The notes below the pieces were generated by a model that saw only the letters and a list, made by a program, of their open reading frames with translations, did no database searches and was not told where the DNA came from. This document shows, one piece after another, positions 1 to 9,015 of a stretch of 52,013 nt of DNA. The position numbers and the translations under genes were made by a program. Position 1 is the stretch's first letter. Every line of letters begins with the position of its first letter. The stretch is from CALOBA01 sp942491465 (GTDB lineage: Bacteria; Pseudomonadota; Gammaproteobacteria; Chromatiales; Chromatiaceae), in contig CALOBA010000029.1 in the NCBI GenBank assembly GCA_942491465.1, positions 1 through 52,013 of the forward strand, read 5' to 3'.

Positions 1-1704
1 TGGAGGCGATCCTCGCGGGTGACCGAGGTCTGCACTGGCGGCGGGTGTTGCCGGTCAAGTTCGTCGCCGGCGTCCTGGCGGTGGGCTCGGGCTTGGTCCT
101 CGGCCGCGAGGGGCCGACGGTGCACATGGGGGCCGCGCTCGGACAGATGTCGGCCGAGGGCCTGCGGCTTGATCAGCGCCAGCAGCGCGCGTTGGTGGCC
201 GCCGGGGCCGGGGCCGGACTTGCCGCCGCCTTCAATGCCCCGCTCGCCGCCATCGTCTTTGTCACCGAGGAGCTGCGGGAGCATTTCGAGTACGGTTTCG
301 CCACGATTCAGTCGGTGATCTTGGCGAGCTGTCTGGCGGTGGCCGTCAGCGGCTGGCTGCTCGGACTGGGGCCGGTGTTGCCGCTGCCGCCAATCGCGAT
401 CCCGCCTGTCTGGTCGCTGCCGTTGTTTGTCGTGCTGGGGGTCGCCGTGGGCGCCCTCGGCGTCGTCTTCAACGCCCTGCTGCTGGGATCGGTCAGGACC
501 TTCAAGGGCCTGCGCGGGCGCTATGGCTATCTGCCCGTGGCGCTCGCCGGGATGGCGCTGGGCGCCCTGATCTGGTTCTTTCCGGACCTGGTTGGCGGCG
601 GGGAGTCCCTGGTCGAGGCGCTGATCCACCATCCCATGGCACTCCTTGCGCTGGTGGCGCTGCTCGCGCTGCGACTCGACCACCGTCGGCAGCTACGGTC
701 TCGGGCTGCCCGGCGGTATCTTCGCTGGCGCCGCTGCTGGCGCTGGTACCATCGTCGGCGCTGTTGTCGACGCGCTGGTGAGGGCGCTCGACTCCGGTGC
801 GTTGCCGGTGGACGTATTGGACCCGGCTGTTCGCCGTGGCGGCCATGGGGGCCCTGTTCGCCGCCACCGTTCGCGCGCCGCTGACCGGGATCGTCCTGGC
901 CATCGAGCTCACCGGCGCCGGGGACCTGATCCTGCCCGTGATCCTCACCTGCCTCACCGCGACCTTCGCCGCCGAGGCCCTGGGGGGCCGGCCGATCTAC
1001 TCTTTGTTGCTTGCGCAATCCGGCGGCGCGCCGCCGTTGCCCCGACCCTCGGGCCGCAAACTCGCGGTCGCCGCAGGCCTGGTCACCGCGTTGCTGCTCG
1101 CGGCCCCGTTGGCCCTGCTGTTGCAGCCCGAGCGTTCGCCCAATCCGGTGACCGCGGCAGCCGATCTGCCGGCGCAGCCCGTCGATGAGATCGCCCCGGA
1201 ACCACCACAAGCACAGATTGCCGATGCCGAACAACCTGCGCAGCCGGCCGCGGGCCTGAGCCCCGAACCCGCCCGCCGGCGGCACCTGAGTCGGGGCATC
1301 GTGCCGTGTCGGCCGAGACGCGACCGATCGAGCGGCTCGATGTCCTGGCGCAGACAACGCCGCCGGAGCCGGTCGCGGCGGATCTTGAGCCAGTCCTTTC
1401 GTCGACCCAAGAGGCCGCCGCGGCGGAGGCGCCGGCAGCCGGCACGCCGGGGCGCCGCTACGCCCTCCAGGTTGCCAGCTTTCGCCGACTGGACACCGTC
1501 GCCAGCGCCGCACGCCGAGCCGGCATACTCGAGCGGAGCCGCACGCTGGAACCGGTGCGGGGCTGGTACCCGCTGTTGTTCGGGGACTACAAGGGCCGCG
1601 CCGAGGCCGAGGCCGCCCTCGACGACTTGCCGGAGCAGCTCAGGCGGCAGGGGCCGATAATACGCATGCTCAGTCCCGGCACCAGAACCCTGCCCTTGCG
1701 CTAA
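1..1704 (+). pseudogene. ClC chloride channel with C-terminal SPOR domain, 5'-truncated and frame-broken
   Basis: The reading frame is already open at the window edge, and its first codons match the middle of a ClC chloride channel, including the anion-site motif GREGPTVH. Homology then hops between frames: frame 3 to about 690, frame 1 with GSYGLGLPGGIF (selectivity motif) at about 690-820, and frame 2 from about 825 (AAMGALFAATVRAPLTGIVL). In frame 2 the ClC end runs directly into an extra hydrophobic helix (about 1060-1125) and a proline-rich linker. After another slip near 1270-1290, frame 1 carries a SPOR domain (RYALQVASFR, about 1460-1660). ClC proteins have a cytoplasmic C-terminus, so one extra helix would place the SPOR domain in the periplasm, where such domains bind denuded peptidoglycan. 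Near 720-755 compensating small indels would restore the usual FAPLLALG text, which suggests sequencing error as much as gene decay. The ClC assignment is firm; the fusion is an inference. Confidence 0.75.
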
Positions 1705-1728
1705 CGCCGTCGCCGGCGTTGTCGCCGC

Positions 1729-3285
1729 CTAGATGTGTAGTTTCCAGACCTCTTGTAAGACCAGGAACAAGAAGGCCGTCGAACAGCCGAACATCAGCAC
1801 CCCCGTGATGGCGATCATTGTCCCGAGATGTCGCCAAGGATATTTGAGCAGGATGTCGCCGTAACCCAGCGTCGTGATCGATACGGCCGTGAAGTAGATG
1901 CCGTCCGTCACGCTTGGCAACAGCCGCACCCCGCGCAAATACAGGCCCCATGCCGCCGCTTCGATGACGTGGGCTGCGAACAATAAGAAAAAGCAGCCAA
2001 GCAGGGCGACCTTGCCGGCATATTGGCCAAACTGCGCCAACATCCATGTCTCGCGACGGGCCAACTCGCCGGCCACATCGATGATGATGATGACGTGAAA
2101 AAGGAACAACACCAGCGCCAGCAGTATGGCAAAGATATGGACGCCAACAATCTTGCGGCGGGGAAAAGCGCGCTGTTTGCGAACGTTCGTCCCATCTGAC
2201 GGGTCTTGACGCCCGAGTTCGCTGTTGGGAGGCGGGGCAGGGTGGTTGTCGGGCTCCCCCTGACCATCGTTGGAGGCAGGCGTCAACCCCGCGTCACTGG
2301 ATAAAGGGGGCGCTATGGGTGGCGCGGTTGCTTTCTGGCCTGCCTGAGGCAGATAGCGATCGTACGTCTTGCGACGCAGCCAGTGCCAAGCCACCACGGA
2401 AATGACGATGGACAAGCCCGTCACCAGCCAGAAGCCAAACGGATTGTGCTCGTCGGGGATGCCACCTACGTTCATCCCGAGCAGGCCGGTAATGAAGCTC
2501 AGCGGCAGGAACACCGTGGCGACGATGCTCAGATTGAGGCTGGAACGGGTCATGGTGTCGGAACGTTGCTCCTCGATCTGATCCTCCAGCATCTCCACCC
2601 GCGTGCGGCATTCATCCAGGCTGCCCAAGTAGCGGGCCACATGATTCGCCACCCTATTCAGCGTTTCCCGATCGTCGGCGTCCAGCGCCAGGGCGGGATC
2701 GGTCGTCATCGGGGCAAGTACCTGCTGCATGCCATTCACTTGCCGCCGGGTGCGGAAGATTCGGCGCCGCAGATCGCTCAGGGTCTGCGGGGGCAGCGCC
2801 GTCGTGCCATCGAGTACTGCATCCTCGACGTTATCGATGGCTTGTGTCAGATCGTAGATGACCGCTTCCATCCGGTTGGTGATTGCCGATACCAGGTATC
2901 CCAACAGATCCACCGCCGTCACCAGCGTCTTGTCCGACATCAGGTGCGCTCGCAACTGGTCTACGGCGACGATGGTCGCGGATCGCACCGTGACCGCCCG
3001 GGCGGAGCCGATCAGCAGCTTCAAGTCGGCGAGGTCGAGGACATCTTCCGTCTGACCGGGCCGCAGCATCTTGATGCTCAGCAACGTGCCGTCCGGCACT
3101 TGTTCGTAGTGGTTGAAACGCACCGGCGCCAATAACGCCTGCCTGGTTTGCTCGTTGATCTCCGGCCAGGCCATCAGCCATTCGCGGTCGGCGTCGACGG
3201 CCAGGTCAACGTCGAACCAGGTGACACGGCCAGGCGCGTTGGTGGCCGAGGCGTTGCCGGGACCGAAGCGGGTGATCTGAGGCAT
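1729..3285 (-). CDS. CorA/ZntB-type divalent cation transporter fused to a K+-channel-like pore module
   Basis: This is one uninterrupted 518-residue frame. Residues 1-310 look like a CorA-superfamily transporter: a soluble alpha/beta and long-helix region, then two membrane helices (about 253-268 and 285-301) with GMN at 270-272. The following residues read GMNVGGIP, the form typical of the ZntB branch. A low-complexity Pro/Asp/Ser linker (about 311-375) leads into a second membrane part: helices at about 378-400 and 424-444, a pore loop with TTLGYGDI at 471-478, and a last helix at about 486-510. TxGYGD is the selectivity filter of potassium channels. CorA acts as a pentamer and potassium channels as tetramers, so how the two parts could assemble is unclear. 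No stop, internal promoter or ribosome site was seen that would separate them. Function as a combined cation channel is inference. Confidence 0.85.
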   Translation of the reverse strand: MPQITRFGPGNASATNAPGRVTWFDVDLAVDADREWLMAWPEINEQTRQALLAPVRFNHYEQVPDGTLLSIKMLRPGQTEDVLDLADLKLLIGSARAVTVRSATIVAVDQLRAHLMSDKTLVTAVDLLGYLVSAITNRMEAVIYDLTQAIDNVEDAVLDGTTALPPQTLSDLRRRIFRTRRQVNGMQQVLAPMTTDPALALDADDRETLNRVANHVARYLGSLDECRTRVEMLEDQIEEQRSDTMTRSSLNLSIVATVFLPLSFITGLLGMNVGGIPDEHNPFGFWLVTGLSIVISVVAWHWLRRKTYDRYLPQAGQKATAPPIAPPLSSDAGLTPASNDGQGEPDNHPAPPPNSELGRQDPSDGTNVRKQRAFPRRKIVGVHIFAILLALVLFLFHVIIIIDVAGELARRETWMLAQFGQYAGKVALLGCFFLLFAAHVIEAAAWGLYLRGVRLLPSVTDGIYFTAVSITTLGYGDILLKYPWRHLGTMIAITGVLMFGCSTAFLFLVLQEVWKLHI

Positions 3286-3331
3286 GGCGGGATGTCTTCG
3301 GTTCGATGGGGGAGGGGACTGAGGGGTCCGC

Positions 3332-3436
3332 TAAGGATCGGTTCAGAAACAAGTGGCGCAGACGCCCGCTCGCTGAACCTTTTGATTGGCCATTTCGTGG
3401 TTGCGTCTGCACCACTTGTTTCTGAATCTTGACTAA
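3332..3436. repeat. MITE-like 105-bp inverted-repeat element, copy 1
   Basis: The element reads TAAGGATCGGTTCAGAAAC at the left end and GTTTCTGAATCTTGACTAA at the right. Inner arms GTGGCGCAGACGC and GCGTCTGCACCAC pair around a loop of about 35 bases. It has no coding capacity. The same element recurs at 11621, 24801 and 38068. This copy sits between the pqiB stop and the start of the CorA-channel fusion gene, two genes on the same strand, so its hairpin could act as a terminator or attenuator. Confidence 0.85.
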
Positions 3437-3474
3437 AGGGTAAGTAGACGAACCGGTTGTCTTTGACTCGTTGA

Positions 3475-5145
3475 TTAGGGCATGTTGCCCTTGCCCCGAA
3501 GCAGCGCGCCCGGGTTGCGCTCGAGGTAGTCGGCAAGCACGCGCACCCCGCGGGCGGCGCGTGCCACCTCCTGCAGGGCATTGCGCAACGCGATCTGGCC
3601 CGGGGCATCAGGCCCGACCAAGGTGGCATCGGCGTTGTTCAACACCGCGTCGGCGGAGGCCAGGGCGCGCCGGAGCTCGACGAGACCGGAGCTGAGCTCC
3701 GGGATGACGCCGCTGTCGATCTGCTCCACCGCCTTGTCGATGTCCTTGACGGCCTTGTCGATGGTCGCCAGGACCTGCTTGATCTCGTTGCCGATGGCCG
3801 CGAACGGGATGGTGTCGACCTTGTCCAGAATCCCCGTCAGCTTGTCCTCGAGATTGGGCAGGGTGCTGGGGACGGTCGGGATCACCGGCGTCGGTATGTT
3901 CCAGTCGATCTTGATCTCGGGGGCATCCTGCACGTAGTCGAAGGCGACGTAGCGTTGCCCGGTGATCAGGCTGCCGCTGCGCAATTGGCCGCGCAGTCCG
4001 CGCGCTTCGATGAGCCGTTGAAGAAAGGCGTGGCTCAGCTGCTCGTCGCCGATCAGCTTTGCCGTCTTGTCGGCCTGCCCGGTCCGCACCAGTTCGACCA
4101 GCCGCTCCGGATAGGCGACAATCTCGACGCGACCCCGCAGCAGCAGGTTCTCGGGGTCCATCTCAAAGCCGACGTCGGTGACCTCGCCGGCATTCAGACC
4201 GAGCAGCGTCACCGGGGCGCCAACCGAAAGGCCGCGCAGGGAATCTTCGAAATAGAGCACATAGTGTCGCGCGATGGCCTCCGGTTGCTTCATCGCGGTG
4301 GCCCGGTCCGCATAGAGGACGAATGCGCTGTCGGCGTCGGCGGGCTCGCCCGCGTTGAGGAAGGTCGGCGTCTCGAAGGCAACCCCGCCGATCAGCAGCG
4401 ACACCAGGGACTGGGTGCGCACGTCGATCCCCTCCGCGCCGAGGGAGACGTCCAGGCCGCTGGCGTTCCAAAAGCGTGTCTCCGTGCTGATGAAGCTATC
4501 GAAGGGGGCGTTGACGAAGATCCGGAAGCTGACGGACTTTCCGTCGGCGGCAAGCTTCGAGGCAATGACCTGGCCGACCTGCAGACGACGAAAATACAGC
4601 GGTGAACCGATCACCAGCGAGCCCATGTCTGCGGCCGTCAGTTCAAATTGCCTGCCCGGCTCGTCAATGGTGATCACCGGCGGCTTCTCGAGCCCGACAA
4701 AGCGACGGTGGCCCTGCGTGGATTTGCCCATTTCGAAGCCGATATAGTTGCCGGACAACAACGTACCCAGACCGGATACACCGCTCAGCGTGACCTGCGG
4801 CTGCACGACCCAGAACTTGGCATCCTTCACCATCAGGTCCTCGGCATGCTTGTCGATCTTCGCCGTGACCAGGACCTTGGAGAAGTTGTCGTGCAGCTCC
4901 ACCGCGGAGACCTCGCCGATCTTCACCTCCTTATATTTAATGAAGGTCTTGCCGGCCTCCACCCCCTCGGCGGAGCTGAACAGGATGGTGATGGTCGGTC
5001 CCTCGTTCATGATCCGATGCACCGCGATGCCGACCGCGACCAAGGCTGCAAACAAGGGAATGACCCAGACCGCCGAGATCCGACCACGCCGTTTCGGCGT
5101 CAGGGTTGCGCGGGGCAGGTGTTGGCCGTCGATGACTTCAGCCAA
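3475..5145 (-). CDS. pqiB: PqiB-type MCE-domain intermembrane transport protein
   Basis: PqiB proteins are anchored in the inner membrane and form a periplasmic tunnel of stacked MCE rings that moves lipids between membranes. Here a short cytoplasmic N-terminus is followed by one membrane helix (VWVIPLFAALVAVGIAV) and three MCE repeats beginning near EGPTITILF, QFELTAADMG and HYVLYFEDS, then a C-terminal helical region. The frame can be opened at an ATG at 5202. A TTG at 5145 is preferred because AGGAG lies 7 bases before it, it overlaps the pqiA stop (TTGGCTGA), and it gives an N-terminus close to E. coli PqiB. It is the last gene of a pqiA-pqiA-pqiB operon. No pqiC lipoprotein gene follows; a MITE-like element lies downstream instead. 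Confidence 0.9.
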   Translation of the reverse strand: MAEVIDGQHLPRATLTPKRRGRISAVWVIPLFAALVAVGIAVHRIMNEGPTITILFSSAEGVEAGKTFIKYKEVKIGEVSAVELHDNFSKVLVTAKIDKHAEDLMVKDAKFWVVQPQVTLSGVSGLGTLLSGNYIGFEMGKSTQGHRRFVGLEKPPVITIDEPGRQFELTAADMGSLVIGSPLYFRRLQVGQVIASKLAADGKSVSFRIFVNAPFDSFISTETRFWNASGLDVSLGAEGIDVRTQSLVSLLIGGVAFETPTFLNAGEPADADSAFVLYADRATAMKQPEAIARHYVLYFEDSLRGLSVGAPVTLLGLNAGEVTDVGFEMDPENLLLRGRVEIVAYPERLVELVRTGQADKTAKLIGDEQLSHAFLQRLIEARGLRGQLRSGSLITGQRYVAFDYVQDAPEIKIDWNIPTPVIPTVPSTLPNLEDKLTGILDKVDTIPFAAIGNEIKQVLATIDKAVKDIDKAVEQIDSGVIPELSSGLVELRRALASADAVLNNADATLVGPDAPGQIALRNALQEVARAARGVRVLADYLERNPGALLRGKGNMP

Positions 5146-5809
5146 GGCTGGACTCCTGTTGCGGACGGTTCTCGGTTGACGGGGATGGTTCAGCGCCCGC
5201 ATCCCAAATCAGGCGCGGATCGAAGGTGCCCGCGGCGATCATGGTCAGTATCACCACGGCGGCGAAAAACACCACGCCAGGGCCGGGGTGCACGGACATC
5301 AGCGGGTCCAGCTGCACCAGCGCGACGGTGAAGGTGTCCACGAAGACATCGAGCATCGACCAGCGGCCCACCAGTTCCACCATGCGGTAGAGCCGGGTTC
5401 GCTCCCTGCTGCCCTGCACCGAGCGGCGCTGTACCGTGATCAGCAGATAACTCAACGCGACCAGCTTACCGAGCGGGACCATGACGCTGGCGATCAAGAC
5501 CACCAGCCCCAGCGGCCAGGACCCGGAGGTAAACAGGAACATCACGCCGCCCATGATGGTGTCGTACGCGGTCGAGCCGAGGGTGGTGGTGCCGAGCACG
5601 GGCAGCATGTTCGCCGGGATGTAGCAGATGGCGGCGGCGATGACCAGCGCCCAGGTCCGCTCGACGGAGCGGTGACGGCGCGCTTCCAGCGCGCTGCCGC
5701 AGCGGGGGCAAAACCCGGGCTCGTCCGCGCTGGCCGGTTGCGACAGCAGGCCGCAGGTCTCGCAGGACAGCAGTCCCGCCTGGATCGCGGTGACGGGGGC
5801 TGCGGTCAT
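5138..5809 (-). CDS. pqiA: PqiA-domain membrane protein (second half)
   Basis: This 223-residue protein matches one PqiA domain. It has an N-terminal zinc-ribbon-like segment (CETCGLL, then FCPRCG about 18 residues later) followed by four likely membrane helices. E. coli PqiA and YebS/LetA carry two such domains in one chain, but here they are two genes joined by a 4-base ATGA overlap (5806-5809). The protein is expected to be the inner-membrane partner of the MCE protein encoded immediately downstream, possibly feeding lipids into it. Its stop codon overlaps the probable TTG start of pqiB, which indicates translational coupling. Confidence 0.88.
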   Translation of the reverse strand: MTAAPVTAIQAGLLSCETCGLLSQPASADEPGFCPRCGSALEARRHRSVERTWALVIAAAICYIPANMLPVLGTTTLGSTAYDTIMGGVMFLFTSGSWPLGLVVLIASVMVPLGKLVALSYLLITVQRRSVQGSRERTRLYRMVELVGRWSMLDVFVDTFTVALVQLDPLMSVHPGPGVVFFAAVVILTMIAAGTFDPRLIWDAGAEPSPSTENRPQQESSLG

Positions 5810-6552
5810 GAAGCGGACCGTTCGGGCGGGGGCTCGCCGGTGTTGGGCGCCGAGTTGCCGAACACGGCCTGGGCTTGCTCGGAGGTGGGTTCGCGTTCGG
5901 GAGCGGGGCCGGTTTCCGGATCAGGCGCGTGCCAGGCCACCCTCGCCCACAGCGCCTCGGAATCGATGCTGCTCAGGATCGCGGGGAACAGCAGCATCAA
6001 TACACCCACGGCAACCATGCCGATGCCGGCCTCCACCTTGGCCAACTCCGCGATCTTGATCAGCGCCACCAGGATGCCGAGCATCATCACCTCGGTCATC
6101 GCCCAGGGCCGCGCACGCTCCGCCCAGCGCAGCATGCCGCCGACCCAGCGCGGCGCCGGCGGTTGGCGCACCGCGAGCAGCACGATCAGCAGGGAAAACA
6201 GGTAGCCGGCAGGGGCGATGACCGCGCAGAAGGCCACGATCACGGCGGTCAGCTCCTGCCCCTCGACCCACATCTGGTAGGCACCGCCGATGATCGTCGT
6301 GCTCGCATGCCGACCGACGACAGACAGCCCCATCAGCGGCTCGGTATTGGCTACGACCAAGACCAGCAACGCCGCAATGGTGAGCGCGAGCGGGCGTGCG
6401 ATCGGATCGGCCGGACGGGTTGCGAGCGTGCAGCCACACCGAGCACAGCTCGCCTTGTGGCCGGTTGGAAGCTCGGGGAGCCCCTGCAGTAGGTCGCACT
6501 CGTGGCAGACGATAGGCGTGATCTCGCCACCGTGTTGGCGTTGCTCAGGCAT
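5806..6552 (-). CDS. pqiA: PqiA-domain membrane protein (first half)
   Basis: This 248-residue PqiA-domain protein is the first gene of the pqiA-pqiA-pqiB operon. The N-terminus carries two Cys-x2-Cys pairs (CHEC and CARC) in a rubredoxin/zinc-ribbon-like arrangement, followed by helices such as LALTIAALLVLVVANTEPL. The last 40 residues are polar and rich in Pro, Glu and Ala. It overlaps the second pqiA by 4 bases. Together the two proteins equal one E. coli PqiA chain. The start at 6552 lacks an obvious ribosome binding site but gives the expected N-terminus just before the first Cys pair. Confidence 0.87.
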   Translation of the reverse strand: MPEQRQHGGEITPIVCHECDLLQGLPELPTGHKASCARCGCTLATRPADPIARPLALTIAALLVLVVANTEPLMGLSVVGRHASTTIIGGAYQMWVEGQELTAVIVAFCAVIAPAGYLFSLLIVLLAVRQPPAPRWVGGMLRWAERARPWAMTEVMMLGILVALIKIAELAKVEAGIGMVAVGVLMLLFPAILSSIDSEALWARVAWHAPDPETGPAPEREPTSEQAQAVFGNSAPNTGEPPPERSAS

Positions 6553-6859
6553 GCCGCGACCCGGTCAGCCAGCCGCCGGTGAAAGGTACCAAGATTGCAG
6601 AAACCACGTTGAGGACAGCGGGGGCTCGATGGCTATGGCGTCAGACTCCTCGGCAACGGCAACGCCACGCCTGTTGCTGAAGCCGAGTCAGTCGAAGGCT
6701 GTTCGCGCCGCATTCTACGCCACCGGGCCCGAACTGACATCGCCGGTGCGTGCAGTTGGCGGGAAATGGTCAGTCGGCAGCCCGGCAATTGGGTTCCGAT
6801 GGCGCAGCCTCATCTCTCGGGTATCGAACTGACTAGCCTCACCCCTGGAGTCGACCCTG
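6553..6859. other. Intergenic region between divergent pqiA and the 6860 gene
   Basis: This stretch of 307 bases separates two divergently transcribed genes and so should contain both promoters. No convincing -35/-10 pair, repeat or coding segment could be singled out. A GGAG ribosome site lies at about 6847, shortly before the ATG at 6860. Confidence 0.4.
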
Positions 6860-7240
6860 ATGAGATTGATGCAACTCGGCCTCGCATTGTTGCTTGTTGC
6901 TGCCGGCGGCGTTGTCGCAGGCGAGCTGTCGCCTGAAACCCGACCACACTTTTCGGGTCAGGAAGCCGCCACCCTGAAGGACGCCGTACACAACTTCAAG
7001 CAGGCCAACGAGGAACTCGAAGAGTACCTGGAACACGACAGCTTCCAACGTGCAGACATCGCGCATATCCACGAGCTGACCTACACGCTCGAGAACGCCC
7101 TCGCCAAGATGCAAGCCGAGCTTGGGGCCTTGGCAACCACCTTGGAGGAGGTACACCTTGCCTCTGAGAAGGGTGATGCCGACGTCATCTTCGAGTCTGG
7201 ACGCGCGTATCTGTCGGTCGCCGATCAATTCGCCGATTAG
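6860..7240 (+). CDS. Small secreted helical protein (DUF6746-like)
   Basis: The 126-residue protein begins with a clear signal peptide (MRLMQLGLALLLVAAGGVVA, cleavage likely after VAG) and continues as a highly charged helical protein of about 105 residues. The segment IHELTYTLENALAKMQAEL is characteristic of a small periplasmic family I recall as DUF6746, whose function is unknown. A GGAG motif precedes the ATG. It lies upstream of nifV but is separated from it by about 400 bases containing a sigma-54 promoter, so it is probably an independent unit. The family name is from memory and moderately certain. Confidence 0.7.
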   Translation: MRLMQLGLALLLVAAGGVVAGELSPETRPHFSGQEAATLKDAVHNFKQANEELEEYLEHDSFQRADIAHIHELTYTLENALAKMQAELGALATTLEEVHLASEKGDADVIFESGRAYLSVADQFAD

Positions 7241-7487
7241 CCGCGACCAACGCTCCAGGCCGAGCGGAATCGCCCGGCGGTCGGCAATCGAGGGGGGCTC
7301 GATCAACGACCGCCGCGGGATCAGGGCGGATCTGTGAGCCTGAGGTCTACTGCTCGCCGCCGATCATGGTCTCCTGCATGGGCTCGCCGCGCACGGCGTC
7401 CATCTCGATCTCGGCATCCTCTTCAGTTCTCACGGGCCTTGGCGTAGGGCAGATCAGGGTGAGAGGGCGCGGTCGTGCCCGCCACCT

Positions 7488-7503
7488 TGTCGCAGACCCG
7501 ACA
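7488..7503 (+). promoter_or_regulatory. NifA upstream activator site (TGT-N10-ACA)
   Basis: The sequence TGTCGCAGACCCGACA fits the NifA enhancer consensus TGT-N10-ACA exactly. Its centre lies about 119 bases upstream of the start point predicted from the sigma-54 promoter at 7588, within the usual 80-150 base range for NifA sites. Binding by NifA here would control the nifV-nifW-nifZ-nifM unit. Confidence 0.75.
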
Positions 7504-7587
7504 ACGACCCGCCGTGGGGCTGTCGCAAAGCATGCGATCGTTGCGGACGGCCGCTCCAAGTTCACTGAAATGGTGGGTTATTCAGAG

Positions 7588-7604
7588 TTGGCCCGGAGTT
7601 TGCT
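7588..7604 (+). promoter_or_regulatory. Sigma-54 (-24/-12) promoter of the nifV operon
   Basis: TTGGCCCGGAGTTTGCT matches the sigma-54 consensus TGGCACG-N4-TTGC with one mismatch, and the invariant GG and GC are exactly 10 bases apart. Transcription should start near 7614, leaving a leader of about 25 bases before the nifV ATG at 7639. The NifA-type site at 7488 supports the call. Confidence 0.8.
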
Positions 7605-7638
7605 TTACTTCCGCAAACCCCTGCTTCGGAGCCCGCCG

Positions 7639-8805
7639 ATGAACATGCCCGAGTCCCTTGCCGGCTCGCCGGTCCGCATCAACGACACCACCCTGCGCGA
7701 TGGCGAACAGTCCGCGGGCGTCGCCTTCTCGCTGGATGAGAAGCTGGATATCGCCCGCGGCCTCGACCAGCTCGGCGTGCCGGAGCTGGAGGTCGGCATC
7801 CCGGCCATGGGGCCGGAGGAGTGCGAGTCGATCCGCGCCGTCGCCAACAGCGGGCTGAACGCCCGGTTGATGGTCTGGAGCCGGATGCTGGCCGCGGACA
7901 TCGCCTGCTGCAAGGACGTCGGCGTGGACCTGGTGGACCTGTCGATCCCGGTCTCGGACCAGCAGATCGCCCACAAGCTCGGCCGCGACCGCGACTGGGT
8001 GCTGGCCGAGGTCGACCGCCAGGTGCGTGCCGCCCTGGACCTGGGCTTCGAGGTCTGCGTCGGCGGCGAGGACGCCTCCCGCGCCGACCCGGAGCTGCTC
8101 TGGCGCGTGGTCGAGGCCGCCGAGCGCGCCGGTGCGCGCCGCTTCCGCTTCGCCGACACCGTCGGCATCCTCGACCCCTTCGGCGTCTTCGAGCGCATCC
8201 GCGACCTGCGCGCGATCTGCGACCTGGAGATCGAGATGCACGCCCACGACGACCTGGGCCTGGCCACCGCCAACACCTTGGCCGCCGTGCGCGCCGGGGC
8301 GACCCACGTCAATACCACGGTGCATGGCCTCGGCGAGCGCGCCGGCAATGCCGCGTTGGAGGAGGTCGTGATGGGCCTGCGCCACGTCCACGGCGTCCAG
8401 ACCGGGGTCGACCTGAGTCACTTCGACGGCCTCTCCGCGCTGGTCGCCCGCGCCTCGGGCCGGCCGGTGGGCTGGCACAAGAGCCTGATCGGCGGCGGTG
8501 CCTTCACCCACGAGGCCGGCATCCATGTGGACGGTCTGATCAAGGACCTGCGCAACTACCAGGGCGTCGACCCGGCGGAGTTGGGCCGCATGCACCGGCT
8601 GGTGCTCGGCAAGCACTCCGGGCGCCAGGCCGTGCGCCTGGCCTACGCCCAGCTCCTGCAGACCGAGATCAACGCCGACCAGGCCGAGCGCCTGCTGCCG
8701 CTGGTGCGCCGCTTCGTCACCGACACCAAGCGCCCCCCCGCCGGTGCCGACCTGCGCCGCTTCCTGGCCCAGGTGCGCAGCGACGAGTTGGTGCGCCTGC
8801 AATAG
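7639..8805 (+). CDS. nifV: Homocitrate synthase NifV
   Basis: NifV condenses acetyl-CoA with 2-oxoglutarate to homocitrate, the organic ligand of the nitrogenase iron-molybdenum cofactor. The 388-residue product has the DRE-TIM metallolyase signature near its start (NDTTLRDGEQSAGVAF), the metal-binding motif EMHAHDDLGLATAN in mid-protein, and VNTTVHGLGERAGNAALEE, all typical of homocitrate and isopropylmalate synthases. The frame stays open further upstream, but ATG 7639 is chosen because GGAG lies about 8 bases before it and the sigma-54 promoter lies just ahead. It is the first gene of the nif accessory operon. Confidence 0.95.
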   Translation: MNMPESLAGSPVRINDTTLRDGEQSAGVAFSLDEKLDIARGLDQLGVPELEVGIPAMGPEECESIRAVANSGLNARLMVWSRMLAADIACCKDVGVDLVDLSIPVSDQQIAHKLGRDRDWVLAEVDRQVRAALDLGFEVCVGGEDASRADPELLWRVVEAAERAGARRFRFADTVGILDPFGVFERIRDLRAICDLEIEMHAHDDLGLATANTLAAVRAGATHVNTTVHGLGERAGNAALEEVVMGLRHVHGVQTGVDLSHFDGLSALVARASGRPVGWHKSLIGGGAFTHEAGIHVDGLIKDLRNYQGVDPAELGRMHRLVLGKHSGRQAVRLAYAQLLQTEINADQAERLLPLVRRFVTDTKRPPAGADLRRFLAQVRSDELVRLQ

Positions 8806-9015
8806 CCGGATCGACCTGGGGCGGGTCCTGAATCCGCGCCCGAGTCCTAGACTTCACAACCGCCCAGGCACAGAGCGACAAACCATGCGCAAAGCAGACC
8901 CAGATCGAAAAACGGCATGCGCTAGCCGCTGTGCGCCCTCCGCGTCGGCGCGTCTTGGCGGTTTGTCTTCTTTCGAGTGTCTTCACACTCCCTGAGCACA
9001 AGGCGAGGCACGACC

